64,000 nt of DNA from Actinophytocola xinjiangensis (GCF_001921215.1 NZ_MSIF01000009.1:124001-188000), one strand, 5' to 3'; counted from the first letter of the stretch, positions 49,206 to 59,027 are shown. Notes: generated by a model not told the origin, from the letters alone. Numbers and translations: made by a program.

Positions 49206-49766
49206 CTACTGGCCGACGCGACCGTCGACGCGTTCACGCAGCAGGTCGGCGTGCCCGCAGTGCCGGGCGTACTCGTCGACCATGTGCACCAGCACCTCCC
49301 GGACCACCACCCGCTTCTTGCCCACCCGCGCCCCGAGGTCGGCGAACCCGGCCAGCACGGCGTCGGTCGCGGCCTGCTCCCTGGCCAGATCGGCGCGGGC
49401 GGCGTCGACCACCGCCTGGTCGGCGACCGCGCCGTCGAAGTCGGCGTCGTGCGGGCCGTAGAGGCGGGGCAGCGGCTCGCCGTCGGTGAGCCAGTCCCGC
49501 CAGTCCCGCTCCACCTCGGCCAGGTGGCGCAGCAGGCCCAGCAACGACATCGTCGACGGCGGCACCGACCGGCGGGCCAGCTGCTCGGGATCAAGGCCCT
49601 CGCACTTGAGCACCAGCGTCAACCGGTAGTTGACGATGAAGTCGCGCAGCGTCGCCAGCTCACCCTCCGGTGCGCCCTCCTCAAGGTTGCGCGGATCGTC
49701 GTCCGGGTCGACCCACATGTCGGGGTACACGCTCGCCCTGGTCCAGCGCACTGGTTGTTCGGTCAC
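49206..49766 (-). CDS. DinB/DUF664-family protein
   Basis: The 186-aa protein is a four-helix DinB-like protein. It has LRDFIVNYRLTLVLKCEGLD, SLLGLLRHLAEVERDW with the first metal His, and VLVHMVDEYARHCGHADLLRE with the conserved HxxxH-type metal ligands. Actinobacterial DUF664 proteins are thought to be thiol (mycothiol) S-transferases. The GTG at 49766 overlaps the stop of the DUF3159 gene (GTGA). Confidence 0.85.
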   Translation of the reverse strand: MTEQPVRWTRASVYPDMWVDPDDDPRNLEEGAPEGELATLRDFIVNYRLTLVLKCEGLDPEQLARRSVPPSTMSLLGLLRHLAEVERDWRDWLTDGEPLPRLYGPHDADFDGAVADQAVVDAARADLAREQAATDAVLAGFADLGARVGKKRVVVREVLVHMVDEYARHCGHADLLRERVDGRVGQ

Positions 49767-50437
49767 CGGCCCATGGTCCCAGTGACCGGGTGACGCAGCC
49801 CGGGGTGATCGCGGGGCAGTGACCGGCGCAGGACCACGGCACTGACCCCGATCGTCGCGGCGATCAACGGCCAGCTCAGGGCCACCCGGACCACGGCGAG
49901 GGCCACCACCCAGCCCGACCACCACAACACCCCGAACACGACCAGCCGCAGCGTGTACTGGCCGAACACCCAGACCCAGCTGGCCCGCCCGTAGGCCCGG
50001 ACCAGCGCGGGATCCCTGCGCCAGCGGGTCTTCTGCCCCAGGACCAGGCCGACCACCACGCCCAGCAGCGGCCAGCGCACGAGGATGCTCACCGCCCACG
50101 CCACCGCGCTGGCGGCGTTGCTCAGCACCTGGACGAAGAAGAAGTCCTGCGCCCGGCCGGTGTACAGGGCGATCAGCGCGGCGGCGGCCACGGCGCCGAC
50201 ACTGGCCAGGGCCGCGGTCACCCGCCCGCCTCTGGCCAGCCGGTAGCCGCCGACCGCGACACCGGCCGCCACCGCCGCCAGGGCGCCCCAACCGATCGAC
50301 CGACCCGACAGCAGCCAGCCCAGCACGAACACGACCGGCGGGATGCTGGCGTCGACGGCGCCGCGCCGCCCGCCCAGCAGCTCACGCAGACCCAGTTGGT
50401 CCTCGGCGGTCGACGTCACGCTGCCAGCCTGCCTCAT
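49763..50437 (-). CDS. DUF3159 membrane protein
   Basis: The 224-aa protein has about six hydrophobic segments with ELLGGRRGAVDASIPPVVFV at the start and GQKTRWRRDPALVRAYGRAS in a loop, matching DUF3159. The function is unknown. The ATG at 50437 has GAGGG upstream and lies within the 3' end of the EspG gene (56-base overlap). A GTG at 50419 is possible. It continues the same minus-strand operon. Confidence 0.82.
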   Translation of the reverse strand: MRQAGSVTSTAEDQLGLRELLGGRRGAVDASIPPVVFVLGWLLSGRSIGWGALAAVAAGVAVGGYRLARGGRVTAALASVGAVAAAALIALYTGRAQDFFFVQVLSNAASAVAWAVSILVRWPLLGVVVGLVLGQKTRWRRDPALVRAYGRASWVWVFGQYTLRLVVFGVLWWSGWVVALAVVRVALSWPLIAATIGVSAVVLRRSLPRDHPGLRHPVTGTMGR

Positions 50438-51185
50438 CGGCCCTCGCCAGGTCTAACGGCCGCAGGGACTCGGTCAACCGGTGGGCGAGCCGGTCGTTGT
50501 CGGCCGGCCACACGGTGACCCAGTCGGCGCCGTCCGGCCCTCGGGTCATCGTCGTGGCGTAGCGGCCGTCGTCGGTGTCGAACCAGCCCAGGCCGGGGCC
50601 CCTGTGGCGGCGGCCGGACTCGTCGACGCTGGTCACCCCCAGTTGGCCGGCGCGCACGACCCGGCCGGGCGGGCGCGGGCCGGGGGCGGTCGCGGTGCTC
50701 AGCACCCCGCCGACGTGCACCAGGCGTTCGGCGTTGGCGAAGGTCGACGCCGGGCGGGTGACCGACGTCGCGCTGCCGGCGCGGGCGTGCGGCAGCAGCC
50801 GCAGCAGCGCCGGGATCGCCAGGTCCTCCCGGGTGCCGCGCAGCGACACCGTCAGCTTCCGTTGCACGGCAACGAGTCCGTGCCGGCCACGGACGGCCGC
50901 GACGGCCCGCAGCGGTTGGCTGTCGGTCAGGTCGAGCAGGGCCACCAGGTCGACGGCGGCGGCCGGGTCGGCCAGCAGGCGCAGCTTCTCGACCAGGGCG
51001 TCGTCCGGGCGGGTGCCGTCGGCCAGGTCGCGGCGGGCCAGGTCGTCGTAGACGGCCGTGCGGATGCGCGCGCGGATGGCGGCGGTGTCGCCGTGGCTGG
51101 GGATCTCCAGGGGGAACGGCGGCCGGCCCAGGCTCAGGTCCTCCCACAGGATGTCGAGTGCGGCGACCGAGAGTTCGATCCTCAT
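50382..51185 (-). CDS. EspG-like type VII secretion chaperone
   Basis: The 267-aa protein follows the EspG pattern: an N-terminal beta strand (RIELSVAALDILWEDLSLG), a helical middle, and a C-terminal part ending with TVWPADNDRLAHRLTESLRP. EspG proteins bind PE-PPE or PPE-like substrates in the cytosol and bring them to ESX secretion machines. The start overlaps the stop of the PPE-like gene (ATGA), exactly the pairing expected of chaperone and substrate. No ESX core genes are in the window. Confidence 0.78.
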   Translation of the reverse strand: MRIELSVAALDILWEDLSLGRPPFPLEIPSHGDTAAIRARIRTAVYDDLARRDLADGTRPDDALVEKLRLLADPAAAVDLVALLDLTDSQPLRAVAAVRGRHGLVAVQRKLTVSLRGTREDLAIPALLRLLPHARAGSATSVTRPASTFANAERLVHVGGVLSTATAPGPRPPGRVVRAGQLGVTSVDESGRRHRGPGLGWFDTDDGRYATTMTRGPDGADWVTVWPADNDRLAHRLTESLRPLDLARADEAGWQRDVDRRGPTGSA

Positions 51186-51754
51186 CCCCCGTCCAGCAGC
51201 GGCGGACGGTCGAACACCACGACCTCGCCGGCCGCCCCACCCATCGCGCGATCCCGTTGCGCGACAACCCGAACGGCGTCCTCGTGGGCGGCATCATGCA
51301 GCTGCTTCTGGTTGTAGAGGCGCTGCGGCAGGCCGGCCAGTGCCAGCGGGCCGTCCTCGCCGGCGTCGCGGATCAGCTGCGCCGGGTCGTACGGGACGGG
51401 GTCGGGCATCGCCCGTCTGGCGACCTCGGCCGCCTCGCCCTGCCGGGCGATCGACGCGCTGGCGGCGGTGATCTGACCGCCGGTGTTCGCGCTCCAGTCG
51501 GCGATCTCGGCCAGCCTGGCCCGCATCGCCGCAGCGGCCGGGCCGGCCCAGCCCGCCTCGGAGTCGCTCGCCGCCCGACGCAACGTCTCCGCCGCCTCGA
51601 CCAGCGCCGCTCCCGTCGAGGTCCACGTGTCGGCGACCGCCTGCGCGGCGCCGGTGTCGGCCTCGTCGGTCCAGCGTTTGAGGGTCTCGTGGTCGTAGGC
51701 GGCGGGGTTGACCTCGCCCGCCGCCGGGATGTCGCGCTCACCGTGAACGGTCAT
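51182..51754 (-). CDS. PPE-like type VII secretion substrate
   Basis: The 190-aa protein has a long helical hairpin in the first 120 residues (AAYDHETLKRWTDEADTGAA ... AAETLRRAASDSEAGWAGPA). The WAGPAA turn replaces the WxG of WXG100/PPE proteins, and a DPVPYDP segment follows. PPE-like proteins of non-mycobacterial actinomycetes look like this. It is coupled to the EspG-like gene and is probably its substrate. The ATG at 51754 is the only good start. Confidence 0.65.
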   Translation of the reverse strand: MTVHGERDIPAAGEVNPAAYDHETLKRWTDEADTGAAQAVADTWTSTGAALVEAAETLRRAASDSEAGWAGPAAAAMRARLAEIADWSANTGGQITAASASIARQGEAAEVARRAMPDPVPYDPAQLIRDAGEDGPLALAGLPQRLYNQKQLHDAAHEDAVRVVAQRDRAMGGAAGEVVVFDRPPLLDGG

Positions 51755-51910
51755 CCGTACCCCTTGGTGATCGACCGATGACGTTGTGCAGCTTACTCAG
51801 CGGAATTTCCGTGGGCACCTCTTGCGCCCACATTCACCTGTACGCCCCAACCGGCGGGTCACACGTTCCGGTCGGACAACATCATCGCAACGATGCGCTC
51901 ACATAATCGG

Positions 51911-52336
51911 TTACAGAGATTCGCCCGCGATGCCCACGTGGTGCTCGGCGTCCGAATCGCTGTCCTGGTAGGCGACCATGCTCAGCGCCACGGCCTCGCG
52001 CAATCGGCCCAACTGCTCGCTGAACCGGTCCATCACCTCGGTCGCCGAGCCGTCACCGGCGACCGTCCAGTCCCGGTTGAAGCGGTCGATCCGCTCGGCG
52101 TATCCGCCACCGAGACGTGTCTCGGACTCGCCGGATGCCAACCGGCGCAACGTGTCCACCTGCTCCTGGACGGCCGCCAGGGCCTGCATCGTCGCTGTTC
52201 CGGTGAGCTGGGCGACCCGGACCTGACCGGTGCCGGCCGCCTCGACGATGCCGTCGAGACCGGAGCCGGCCATGCCCGCGTCGGTCGTACCGGACGGGTC
52301 CGACCGGCCCTCCGTGGCGTTCTGATCGACGTACAT
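51911..52336 (-). CDS. small helical ESX-associated protein
   Basis: The 141-aa protein has a Gly/Asp-rich start and then two helices (TATMQALAAVQEQVDTLRRL; FSEQLGRLREAVALSMVAYQ). The size, helical hairpin and position immediately upstream of the PPE-like and EspG genes suggest a WXG100/PE-type partner. There is no clear WxG motif, so the call is tentative. A short hairpin (51811-51831) lies between it and the PPE-like gene. Confidence 0.55.
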   Translation of the reverse strand: MYVDQNATEGRSDPSGTTDAGMAGSGLDGIVEAAGTGQVRVAQLTGTATMQALAAVQEQVDTLRRLASGESETRLGGGYAERIDRFNRDWTVAGDGSATEVMDRFSEQLGRLREAVALSMVAYQDSDSDAEHHVGIAGESL

Positions 52337-52482
52337 GAGATCCCCTCCGTGATCGGACGGTAACCCCCAGCATGGTACCGACTCCGACCGTGCTTAAACG
52401 CTGGCGCGCGGCGGGAATGACACGGCATCCTGAAGGATTAGAGGAAGGGGTTGGAGTGGGTTTCGCGGGAGGGGAGGCGGCC

Positions 52483-53277
52483 ATGTCGCGGTTGTCGAGC
52501 TGGGTGGCCATTGGGGACAGTTTCACCGAAGGGGTCGGCGACGAGGCACTCGACGGCGGGTACGTCGGCTGGGCGGACCGGTTGGCCGAGACCCTGGCCA
52601 CCAGTGACCCGGACTTCACGTACGCCAACCTGGCCGTACGCGGCAAACTGCTCAGGGAGGTCGTCGAGGAGCAGGTTCCCGTGGTGGAGCAGGCCAAACC
52701 CGACCTGGTCACCCTGTGCGCCGGCGGCAACGACCTGATCGTGCCGGGCAGCGACGTCGACCACATCGCCAACGAGTTCGAGCAGGCCGTGGTGCGTCTG
52801 CGCGCCGCCGGCTGCGACGTGGTCGTGTTCACCGGCCCCGACCCGCGCAGCCAGCCCGTCGTGCGGCGGGTTCGCGGCAAGGTCGGGATCTACAACGCGC
52901 ACCTGCGGGCGATCGCCGACCGGCACAACGCCCGGGTCGTCGACCTGTGGGCGATGCCGGTGCTGGCCGACCTGCGGGCCTGGAGCGACGACCGGCTGCA
53001 CTTCTCCCCCGAGGGCCACCGCCGGATCGCGTTACGCACCGCCGAGGTCCTCGGCGTGTCGGTCACCGAGGACTGGCGTGACCCGCTGCCGCCGGAGCCG
53101 GCGATGCCGTGGCTCCGGTTGCGCCAGGCCGACCTCGCGTGGACCCGCACCTATCTGCTGCCCTGGGTCCGCCGCCAGCTGCGCGGCGAGTCGATGGGCG
53201 ACGGCATCCGGCCCAAGCGCCCGGAGCTCGGGCCCATCGTCGACCAACACCGGCACAACGGGCGCGCGACCGCCTGA
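52483..53277 (+). CDS. SGNH/GDSL hydrolase
   Basis: The 264-aa protein has WVAIGDSFTEGVGDEAL (block I, catalytic Ser), LCAGGNDLI (GGND block III) and DDRLHFSPEGH (block V, DxxH). This is the complete SGNH esterase/lipase set. It has no signal peptide, so it is probably cytosolic. The substrate is unknown. The ATG at 52483 follows GGGAGGGGAGG, a strong site. It is divergent from the ESX-like genes. Confidence 0.9.
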   Translation: MSRLSSWVAIGDSFTEGVGDEALDGGYVGWADRLAETLATSDPDFTYANLAVRGKLLREVVEEQVPVVEQAKPDLVTLCAGGNDLIVPGSDVDHIANEFEQAVVRLRAAGCDVVVFTGPDPRSQPVVRRVRGKVGIYNAHLRAIADRHNARVVDLWAMPVLADLRAWSDDRLHFSPEGHRRIALRTAEVLGVSVTEDWRDPLPPEPAMPWLRLRQADLAWTRTYLLPWVRRQLRGESMGDGIRPKRPELGPIVDQHRHNGRATA

Positions 53278-53299
53278 GCGAACCGGGAGGAAAGCGACG

Positions 53300-53335
53300 A
53301 CCGGCCGGCACACGTCCCCCACGGTGCCGGCCGGT
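53300..53335. terminator. 12-bp perfect hairpin between convergent genes
   Basis: ACCGGCCGGCAC (53300-53311) pairs with 53324-53335 around a 12-base loop whose ends can also pair. It lies between the SGNH gene and the SARP gene, which converge, and probably ends both transcripts. Confidence 0.65.
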
Positions 53336-53456
53336 TCGCTCGGGCAGCACACCCCCACGTTGGCAGTGCCGCCCAGGCACTCGAGAATCAGGCTCCGGGA
53401 CAACGAGTACCGCGGCGCAGCCTGCCAGCTGGCGACGCCGATCGGCTAACTGTTCG

Positions 53457-55634
53457 CTAAACGACCAGACGCACCGCGCGGCTCAGACCCACCGGACCGA
53501 GGGTCCTGGTGCCCTCGGCGAACTCGCTGGCCATCCGCGCGAGCTGCACGATCTCCTCGTCCTGGCCGCTGTCGAGCCCGGATTCCACCACTGCCAACAG
53601 GTTCGTCCACTCCTGCTCGATCCAGTCGACGGCCTCGCCCGGCGTGGTCATCGGAACACGGGGCGTGTCCGGGAACTTCTCGGCCAGCGGCGGTTCGTCG
53701 TGGCGGTCGGGGCGCAGCCGGCGGTGCGCGAGGTCCGCACCGACGAGGTAGTAGTGCAGCAACCGGCGACGCGCGTCCGCTTTGTCCACTTCGGACAGCT
53801 CACCGGCGGCGCGTTCGGCGGCGTGCAGCCGCACCAGGTCGTGCATCAGGAACACCTCCCGGCTCGCCTCGGTCACCACGAACGACGCCGCCAGCGCGCG
53901 TAATCGCCGGCGCGCCAGGTCGACGTCGGTGCCACCCAACGCCGCCGCCGGGTACGGGCCGATCCGCGTGCCGGGGAACAGACCCAGCAGACACACCAGC
54001 CCGGCCAGGTCCGGATGCAGACTGCGGTAGGTGACGTCCAGCGCGGCCCGCACACTGGTCGCCGGATCCGCCAGGTCCAGCACCGACAGCCGGCTGCGCT
54101 CGTCGGCCAGTTCGGTGACCAGGTCGGCCACCGACCAGCCGGGGCCGCCGGCCAGCCGCGCACCCGCGATCCGCAACGCCAGCGGCAGGTGCCCGCACAG
54201 CCGGGCCAGCCGACGGCGCAGCTCCCGGTCCCGACCCTGCGCCGGCGCGCCGGCGATCAGCTCCAGCACCTGCTCGGCCGCGCCGGCCGCCAGCGTGCCG
54301 AGAACCTGAAGGCGCGCACCGGTTCGCGCCACCAGCGCGTCCGGGCGGACCCGGGTGGTCACCAGCACCATCGACGCCGAGGCCGGCGGCAGCAGCGGCT
54401 CGATCTGCTCGGCGTCCCGGGCGTCGTCGAGCAGCACCAGCACCCGCCGGTCGGCCAGGATCGAACGGTAGAGCGCCACCCGCTCCTCGACCTCGGTCGG
54501 CACGTCCTGCGCGCCGACGCCCAGCGCCACCAGGAACCGGGTGAGCACGTCGGCCGAGGACACCGGCGCGTGCCGGCCGTCGAAACCGCGCAGGTGCGCG
54601 AAGAGCTGGCCGTCGGGGAACCGGTCGGCCACCCGGTGGCCCCAGAGCACCGCCAGCGCGGTCTTGCCGACCCCGGCCGCGCCGGCCAGCACGCCGATCG
54701 CCGGCGCCCCCGGCGGGCGGTGCCCGCCGGTGAGCAGCCGGTTGAGCCAGTCCAGCTCCTCCTCGCGGCCGGCGAACCCGGACGGGGTCCGTGGCAGCTG
54801 CGCCGGCACGAGCACGCCGAGCCGGGGCGAGACCACCGGCTCTGGTGAGGGTTCGAGCAGCGACGAGTCGTCACGCAGGATCCGCACGTGCAGCGCCCGC
54901 AGTCGCGGGCCGGGGTCCAGGCCCAGCTCGTCGGAGGCGCGGTGGGCGAAACGCTGGTAGGCCGCCAGGGCCGTGGCCCGCCGGCCGGCCCGGTACAGCG
55001 CGAGCATCAACTGGCCGACCAGCCGCTCCCGGAAGGGCTGCTCGTCGACCAGCTGGGTCAGCTCACCGATGATCTCGTGGTGGCGGCCCAGCACCAGCTC
55101 GGCGTCGAAGCGGGCCTCCAGCACGGCCAGCCGCAGCTCGGTCAGCTCCGGGGCGGTGACCCGGTTGCTGACGTCGGCCAGCTCCGGTCCCCGCCACAGC
55201 GCCCGCGCCGCGCGCAGCAGCTCCGCGCGCCGGGCCGGCGGCGTACCGGCGGCCTCGGCGAGCAGGTCACGGGCCAGCGTGACGTCGATCAGCGACTCGT
55301 CCACCACCAGCCGATAGCCCGGCGGCGTGGTGGTGATCCGGACCTCGCCGATGGCCGCGACGGCGGCCAGCCGCTGACGCAGCCCGGAGACGTAGCCCTG
55401 CACCATCGTCCGCGCGCTGGCCGGTGGCTCGTGCGCCCACAGCACGTCGACCATCCGGTCCAGCGGCACCACCTGGTTCGGTTCGAGCAGCAGCATCGCC
55501 AGCACCCCGCGCATGCCCGGCCCACCCATCGGCACCGGGCGCTCGTCGACGAGCACCTGGACCGGTCCGAGCAGGCAGAAGCGCGGGCCGGTGCCCGATG
55601 CGGCGGCTCGTGACGCGTTCGTTCGGTCGGCCAC
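53457..55634 (-). CDS. SARP-NB-ARC regulator lacking the TPR tail
   Basis: The 725-aa protein has an OmpR-type winged helix (FCLLGPVQVLVDERPVPMGG ... VVPLDRMVDVLWAHEP) and a bacterial transcriptional activator domain to about 265. A nucleotide-binding NB-ARC module follows (GREEELDWLNRLL; Walker A AGAAGVGKTALAV; RVLVLLDDARDAEQI), then a winged helix (FLMHDLVRLHAAERA). AfsR-type proteins continue with several TPRs to about 950-1000 aa, but this one ends at LSRAVRLVV. The TPR sensor is absent. It may respond to a partner, be constitutively active, or be a naturally short form. Confidence 0.9.
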   Translation of the reverse strand: MADRTNASRAAASGTGPRFCLLGPVQVLVDERPVPMGGPGMRGVLAMLLLEPNQVVPLDRMVDVLWAHEPPASARTMVQGYVSGLRQRLAAVAAIGEVRITTTPPGYRLVVDESLIDVTLARDLLAEAAGTPPARRAELLRAARALWRGPELADVSNRVTAPELTELRLAVLEARFDAELVLGRHHEIIGELTQLVDEQPFRERLVGQLMLALYRAGRRATALAAYQRFAHRASDELGLDPGPRLRALHVRILRDDSSLLEPSPEPVVSPRLGVLVPAQLPRTPSGFAGREEELDWLNRLLTGGHRPPGAPAIGVLAGAAGVGKTALAVLWGHRVADRFPDGQLFAHLRGFDGRHAPVSSADVLTRFLVALGVGAQDVPTEVEERVALYRSILADRRVLVLLDDARDAEQIEPLLPPASASMVLVTTRVRPDALVARTGARLQVLGTLAAGAAEQVLELIAGAPAQGRDRELRRRLARLCGHLPLALRIAGARLAGGPGWSVADLVTELADERSRLSVLDLADPATSVRAALDVTYRSLHPDLAGLVCLLGLFPGTRIGPYPAAALGGTDVDLARRRLRALAASFVVTEASREVFLMHDLVRLHAAERAAGELSEVDKADARRRLLHYYLVGADLAHRRLRPDRHDEPPLAEKFPDTPRVPMTTPGEAVDWIEQEWTNLLAVVESGLDSGQDEEIVQLARMASEFAEGTRTLGPVGLSRAVRLVV

Positions 55635-55806
55635 GGGTCACCACCCCCCAGTTACACCCGGGCATACCCTGTATCGCCCGGCCGACGCCCCACAAGGTAC
55701 GGCCTCACGGGCCGGCGGCGCGATCTCCGGGACGAAGACGTCATCCGGATGGCCTAACGGGCGGTCGGTATGTGCTGGTGGTGCCTGGTTTCCCCGCTGG
55801 TTCGGT

Positions 55807-56709
55807 TCAGCGGCGCAGCGGGACGGCCTCCCGGCAGGCCATGTGCCTTGGCCTGGGCGCGGTGCCGCCGTACGGGCGCAGCAGCGGGTTCTCGACGCTG
55901 TTGAAGACCAGGAAGATCGTGGACCTGGGGAACGGGGTGATGTTGTTGCCCGAGCCGTGCATCAGGTTCGCGTCGAACATGACGGCGGTGCCGGCCGGCG
56001 CGGTGTACGGGTCGATGCCGTACGCCCTGGCCAGGCTGGTCACGTGCGACGGGCTCGGCACACCGATCTCGGTGCCGGTGTCGCCGCCGCCCAGCGGCGT
56101 GCGGCAGTGCTCGGGCGGGGTGGCGCCCGCGCACGGGACGAACGTGCGGTGCGAGCCCGGCATCATCATCAGGCCGCCGTTGAACGGGTGGTGGTCGGTG
56201 AGCGCGATCGACATGCTCACCGCGCGCGGCACCGGCATGCCGTCCTCGGCGTGCCAGGTCTCGAAGTCGGAGTGCCAGAAGTTGCCCCGGCCCTCGAAGG
56301 CCGGCAGGTAGGTCGCGCGGCTCTGGTGGACGTAGACGTCCGAGCCGAGGATCTGGCGGGCGCGGTCCAGCACGCGCGGGTCGGACGCCAGCTCGCCGAT
56401 CAGCGGGCTGATCCGGTGCACCTCGAAGATGGTGCGGACCTCGCCGTCCTCGGTGATCATGCGCGGGTCGTCGTCCAGCGTGGACGGTAACCGGTCGAGT
56501 TCGTGTTGGAACGCGGCCACTTCCGGCGCGCTGAGCAGGTCCGGGTGGGTCGAGTAGCCACGGCTGTCGTGGGCGGCCAGGGTGGCCGGGTCGATCGGAC
56601 CCGCCATTCCCGACTCCCACACGGTTGGTTCGTCACGGTCGAGCAGCTCGGGATCGCCGGACATCCTTGTGGGATAGGGATCGGCGGTCCCGGTCTCGGT
56701 GAGCGTCAT
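55807..56709 (-). CDS. ectD: ectoine hydroxylase
   Basis: The 300-aa protein is an Fe(II)/2-oxoglutarate dioxygenase of the PhyH type. It has [16 protein letters not shown] (HxD iron ligands; EctD signature), [14 protein letters not shown] and [14 protein letters not shown] with the second His. It turns ectoine into 5-hydroxyectoine. The ATG at 56709 overlaps the ectC stop (ATGA). It is the last gene of ectABCD. Confidence 0.95.
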   Translation of the reverse strand: MTLTETGTADPYPTRMSGDPELLDRDEPTVWESGMAGPIDPATLAAHDSRGYSTHPDLLSAPEVAAFQHELDRLPSTLDDDPRMITEDGEVRTIFEVHRISPLIGELASDPRVLDRARQILGSDVYVHQSRATYLPAFEGRGNFWHSDFETWHAEDGMPVPRAVSMSIALTDHHPFNGGLMMMPGSHRTFVPCAGATPPEHCRTPLGGGDTGTEIGVPSPSHVTSLARAYGIDPYTAPAGTAVMFDANLMHGSGNNITPFPRSTIFLVFNSVENPLLRPYGGTAPRPRHMACREAVPLRR

Positions 56710-57125
56710 GCGCTCGTCCCCTCCATCTCCTTCGGGTCCTGCTCGACGATCAGCGGGTAGACGCCGTTCTCGTCGTGGACCTCGCGCCCGGTCACGGGCG
56801 GGTTGAACACACACACGGTCCGCATCTGGGTACGCGGCCGCAGCTGGTGGTGGTCGTGCTTGTCCAACAGGTACAGGCTTCCCGGGCCGAGCTGGTAGGT
56901 CTGGCCGGTCTCCTTGTCGAGCAGCTCGCCCTCGCCCTCGACGACGAACACGGCCTCGATGTGGTTGGCGTACCAGAAGTCGTTCACCGTGCCGGGGTAG
57001 AGCGTGGTCTCGTGCACCGAGAACCCGACGCCCTCCTTGGCGAGCACGATGCGTTTGCTGCGCCAGTTCGGCGTCTTGATGTCCCGCTCGGTGTCGTCGA
57101 GGTCGTTGACCGATCGGACGATCAT
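56706..57125 (-). CDS. ectC: L-ectoine synthase
   Basis: The 139-aa cupin begins [20 protein letters not shown] and contains [18 protein letters not shown] and [12 protein letters not shown], the EctC core with its metal-binding and catalytic residues. It cyclises N-gamma-acetyl-diaminobutyrate to ectoine. The ATG at 57125 gives the standard N-terminus. It lies 22 bases after ectB. Confidence 0.96.
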   Translation of the reverse strand: MIVRSVNDLDDTERDIKTPNWRSKRIVLAKEGVGFSVHETTLYPGTVNDFWYANHIEAVFVVEGEGELLDKETGQTYQLGPGSLYLLDKHDHHQLRPRTQMRTVCVFNPPVTGREVHDENGVYPLIVEQDPKEMEGTSA

Positions 57126-57147
57126 GTTGTCTCCCTTGGGATCCCGG

Positions 57148-58398
57148 TCAGGCACAAACCTGGTTGACGGCCGCGGTCAGACGGTCGAGCCCGTCGGCGA
57201 GCTCCTCGTCGGTGACGGTCAGCGGCGGCATGACCTTGGCGACCTCGCCGTCGGGGCCGGAGGTCTCCATCAGCAGGCCGCGGTCGAACGCCGCGCGGCA
57301 GACCTTCGTGGCCAGCTCGCCGGTCTCGAACGACAGGCCGCGCGCCAGGCCACGGCCCTTGGCGAACATCGGCGTGCCGGGGTGGACCTGCGCCAGCTCG
57401 GTCATCACCCGCTCGACCTGCTCACCCTTGGCCAGCGTGCTCTTCTCCAGCTTGTCGTCACGCCAGTAGGTGCGCAGCGCCTCGGTGGAGGCGACGAAGG
57501 CCGGGTTGATGCCGCGGAAGGTGCCGTTGTGCTCGCCGGGCTCCCAGATGTCGAGGTCCGGGCGGAACAGCGTGAGCGCCAGCGGCAGCCCGTAGCCGCC
57601 GATGGACTTGGACAGGCAGACGATGTCCGGGGTGATGCCGGCGGACTCGAAGCTGAAGAACGGGCCGGTACGGCCGCAGCCCATCTGCACGTCGTCGACG
57701 ATCAGCAGGATGTCGTGGCGCTTGCACAGGTCGGCCAGGCCACGCAGCCACTCGTCGCGGGCGACGTTGATGCCGCCCTCGCCCTGGACGGTCTCCACGA
57801 TGACCGCGGCCGGCTCGTTGAGCCCGGAGCCGCTGTCCTCGAGCAGGCGCTCGAACCAGAGGAAGTCCTCGACCTTGCCGTCGAGGTAGTTGTCGTAGGG
57901 CATCGGGGTGGCGTGCACCAGCGGGATGCCGGCGCCGCCGCGCTTCATCGAGTTGCCGGTCACCGACAGCGCACCGAGGGTCATCCCGTGGAACGCGTTG
58001 GTGAAGTTGATGATCGACTCGCGGCCGGTGACCTTGCGGGCCAGCTTCAGCGCGGCCTCGACGGCGTTCGCCCCGGCCGGACCAGGGAACATGATCTTGT
58101 AGTCCAGGTTCCGCTGACCGAGGACGACGTCGGTGAAGGTCTCCAGGAAGTCACGCTTGGCGACGGTCTGCATGTCCAGCGAGTGCGTGACGCCGTCGCG
58201 CATGATGTAGTCGACGAGCGCATGCTTGAGTACCGGGTTGTTGTGCCCGTAGTTGAGCGCTCCGGCACCGGCGAAGAAGTCGAGGTAGGCGTTGCCGTCC
58301 TCGTCGTACAGCCAGGACCCGGTGCCCCGATCGAACACCACCGGCCACCCCCGGCTGTAACTCCGCACTTCCGATTCGACCGACTCGAATACGTTCAC
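57148..58398 (-). CDS. ectB: diaminobutyrate-2-oxoglutarate transaminase
   Basis: The 416-aa class III aminotransferase begins [18 protein letters not shown], the diagnostic EctB start. It has [33 protein letters not shown] and the PLP lysine in CLSKSIGG. It converts aspartate semialdehyde to diaminobutyrate. The GTG at 58398 is preceded by GAGGAGCATC. The gap to ectA is 74 bases and holds a short palindrome. Confidence 0.96.
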   Translation of the reverse strand: MNVFESVESEVRSYSRGWPVVFDRGTGSWLYDEDGNAYLDFFAGAGALNYGHNNPVLKHALVDYIMRDGVTHSLDMQTVAKRDFLETFTDVVLGQRNLDYKIMFPGPAGANAVEAALKLARKVTGRESIINFTNAFHGMTLGALSVTGNSMKRGGAGIPLVHATPMPYDNYLDGKVEDFLWFERLLEDSGSGLNEPAAVIVETVQGEGGINVARDEWLRGLADLCKRHDILLIVDDVQMGCGRTGPFFSFESAGITPDIVCLSKSIGGYGLPLALTLFRPDLDIWEPGEHNGTFRGINPAFVASTEALRTYWRDDKLEKSTLAKGEQVERVMTELAQVHPGTPMFAKGRGLARGLSFETGELATKVCRAAFDRGLLMETSGPDGEVAKVMPPLTVTDEELADGLDRLTAAVNQVCA

Positions 58399-58432
58399 GA
58401 TGCTCCTCGAACGGATCTTTCCCCTGCTGATG

Positions 58433-58446
58433 ACGCATAAATGCGT
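58433..58446. promoter_or_regulatory. ACGCAT/ATGCGT palindrome in the ectA-ectB gap
   Basis: ACGCAT and ATGCGT flank a two-base centre, 35 bases upstream of ectB and 27 past the ectA stop. The same half-sites, in the opposite arrangement, form the inverted repeat at 12154-12177. It could be an operator or a small RNA hairpin. Confidence 0.35.
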
Positions 58447-58472
58447 TGTCACGCAATGGGATCGGAAATGAG

Positions 58473-59027
58473 CTACGAGGCCGCGCGCACTCCGGGCGCG
58501 GCGGGAAACGGTCCGATGCGGAACCGGACCTCGGACTCGTGCTCATCTGGGAACTCGCCGGCGTCGAACGTTCCGGCGGTGTCCATGGTCGTCCCCCAGC
58601 GTCTTGCCAGGGCGGCGAACAACGCGTTGGACGCGGCGTTGTCGGGCGTGATGGTGGTCTCCAGGTGACGCACCCCCTGCTCGATCAGCCGCCCGACCAG
58701 GGCATCGAGCAGCTCACCCGCTGTGCCACGGCCGCGCTGGGAGGCGTCGACCGCGATCTGCCACACGACGACCGTGTCCGGTCTCGTGGGTCTGAGATAC
58801 CCGATGACGAAGCCGACGACATCGTTGCCAACCCGGGCCACGGCGGAGGTGCCGGCGAAATCGTGGCACCACATGAGGTAAGCGTAAGAGGAGTTGAGAT
58901 CAAGTTTCCCAGAATCGCGGGCGATCCTCCAGATCGCCGCACCGTCCGAAACAGACGGTTCGTCGATCACTCGATCCGCCACCCCTCGCTGGTCGCCCTT
59001 GGCACGGTTGGCGTGCTTTCCGGACAT
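58473..59027 (-). CDS. ectA: L-2,4-diaminobutyric acid acetyltransferase
   Basis: The 184-aa GNAT-fold enzyme has the EctA signature [20 protein letters not shown], then [17 protein letters not shown] and the acetyl-CoA loop [20 protein letters not shown]. It acetylates diaminobutyrate, the second step to ectoine. It is the first gene of ectABCD and diverges from the DevR-like regulator. The 140-base gap is the probable promoter region. Confidence 0.95.
   Translation of the reverse strand: MSGKHANRAKGDQRGVADRVIDEPSVSDGAAIWRIARDSGKLDLNSSYAYLMWCHDFAGTSAVARVGNDVVGFVIGYLRPTRPDTVVVWQIAVDASQRGRGTAGELLDALVGRLIEQGVRHLETTITPDNAASNALFAALARRWGTTMDTAGTFDAGEFPDEHESEVRFRIGPFPAAPGVRAAS

Noticed and set aside
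51898..51915. ATAATCGGTTAC as a second copy of the psd palindrome
   Set aside because: It differs at two of twelve positions and is not itself a perfect palindrome; chance similarity is likely.
53341..53456. Short frame reading IRLRDNEYRGAACQ before a stop, between the SGNH and SARP genes
   Set aside because: It has no start with a ribosome site and overlaps the terminator region. I could not tie it to any family.
55754..56620. Minus-strand frame overlapping ectD
   Set aside because: It is an out-of-frame shadow; ectD has all the expected iron-binding motifs and a coupled start.
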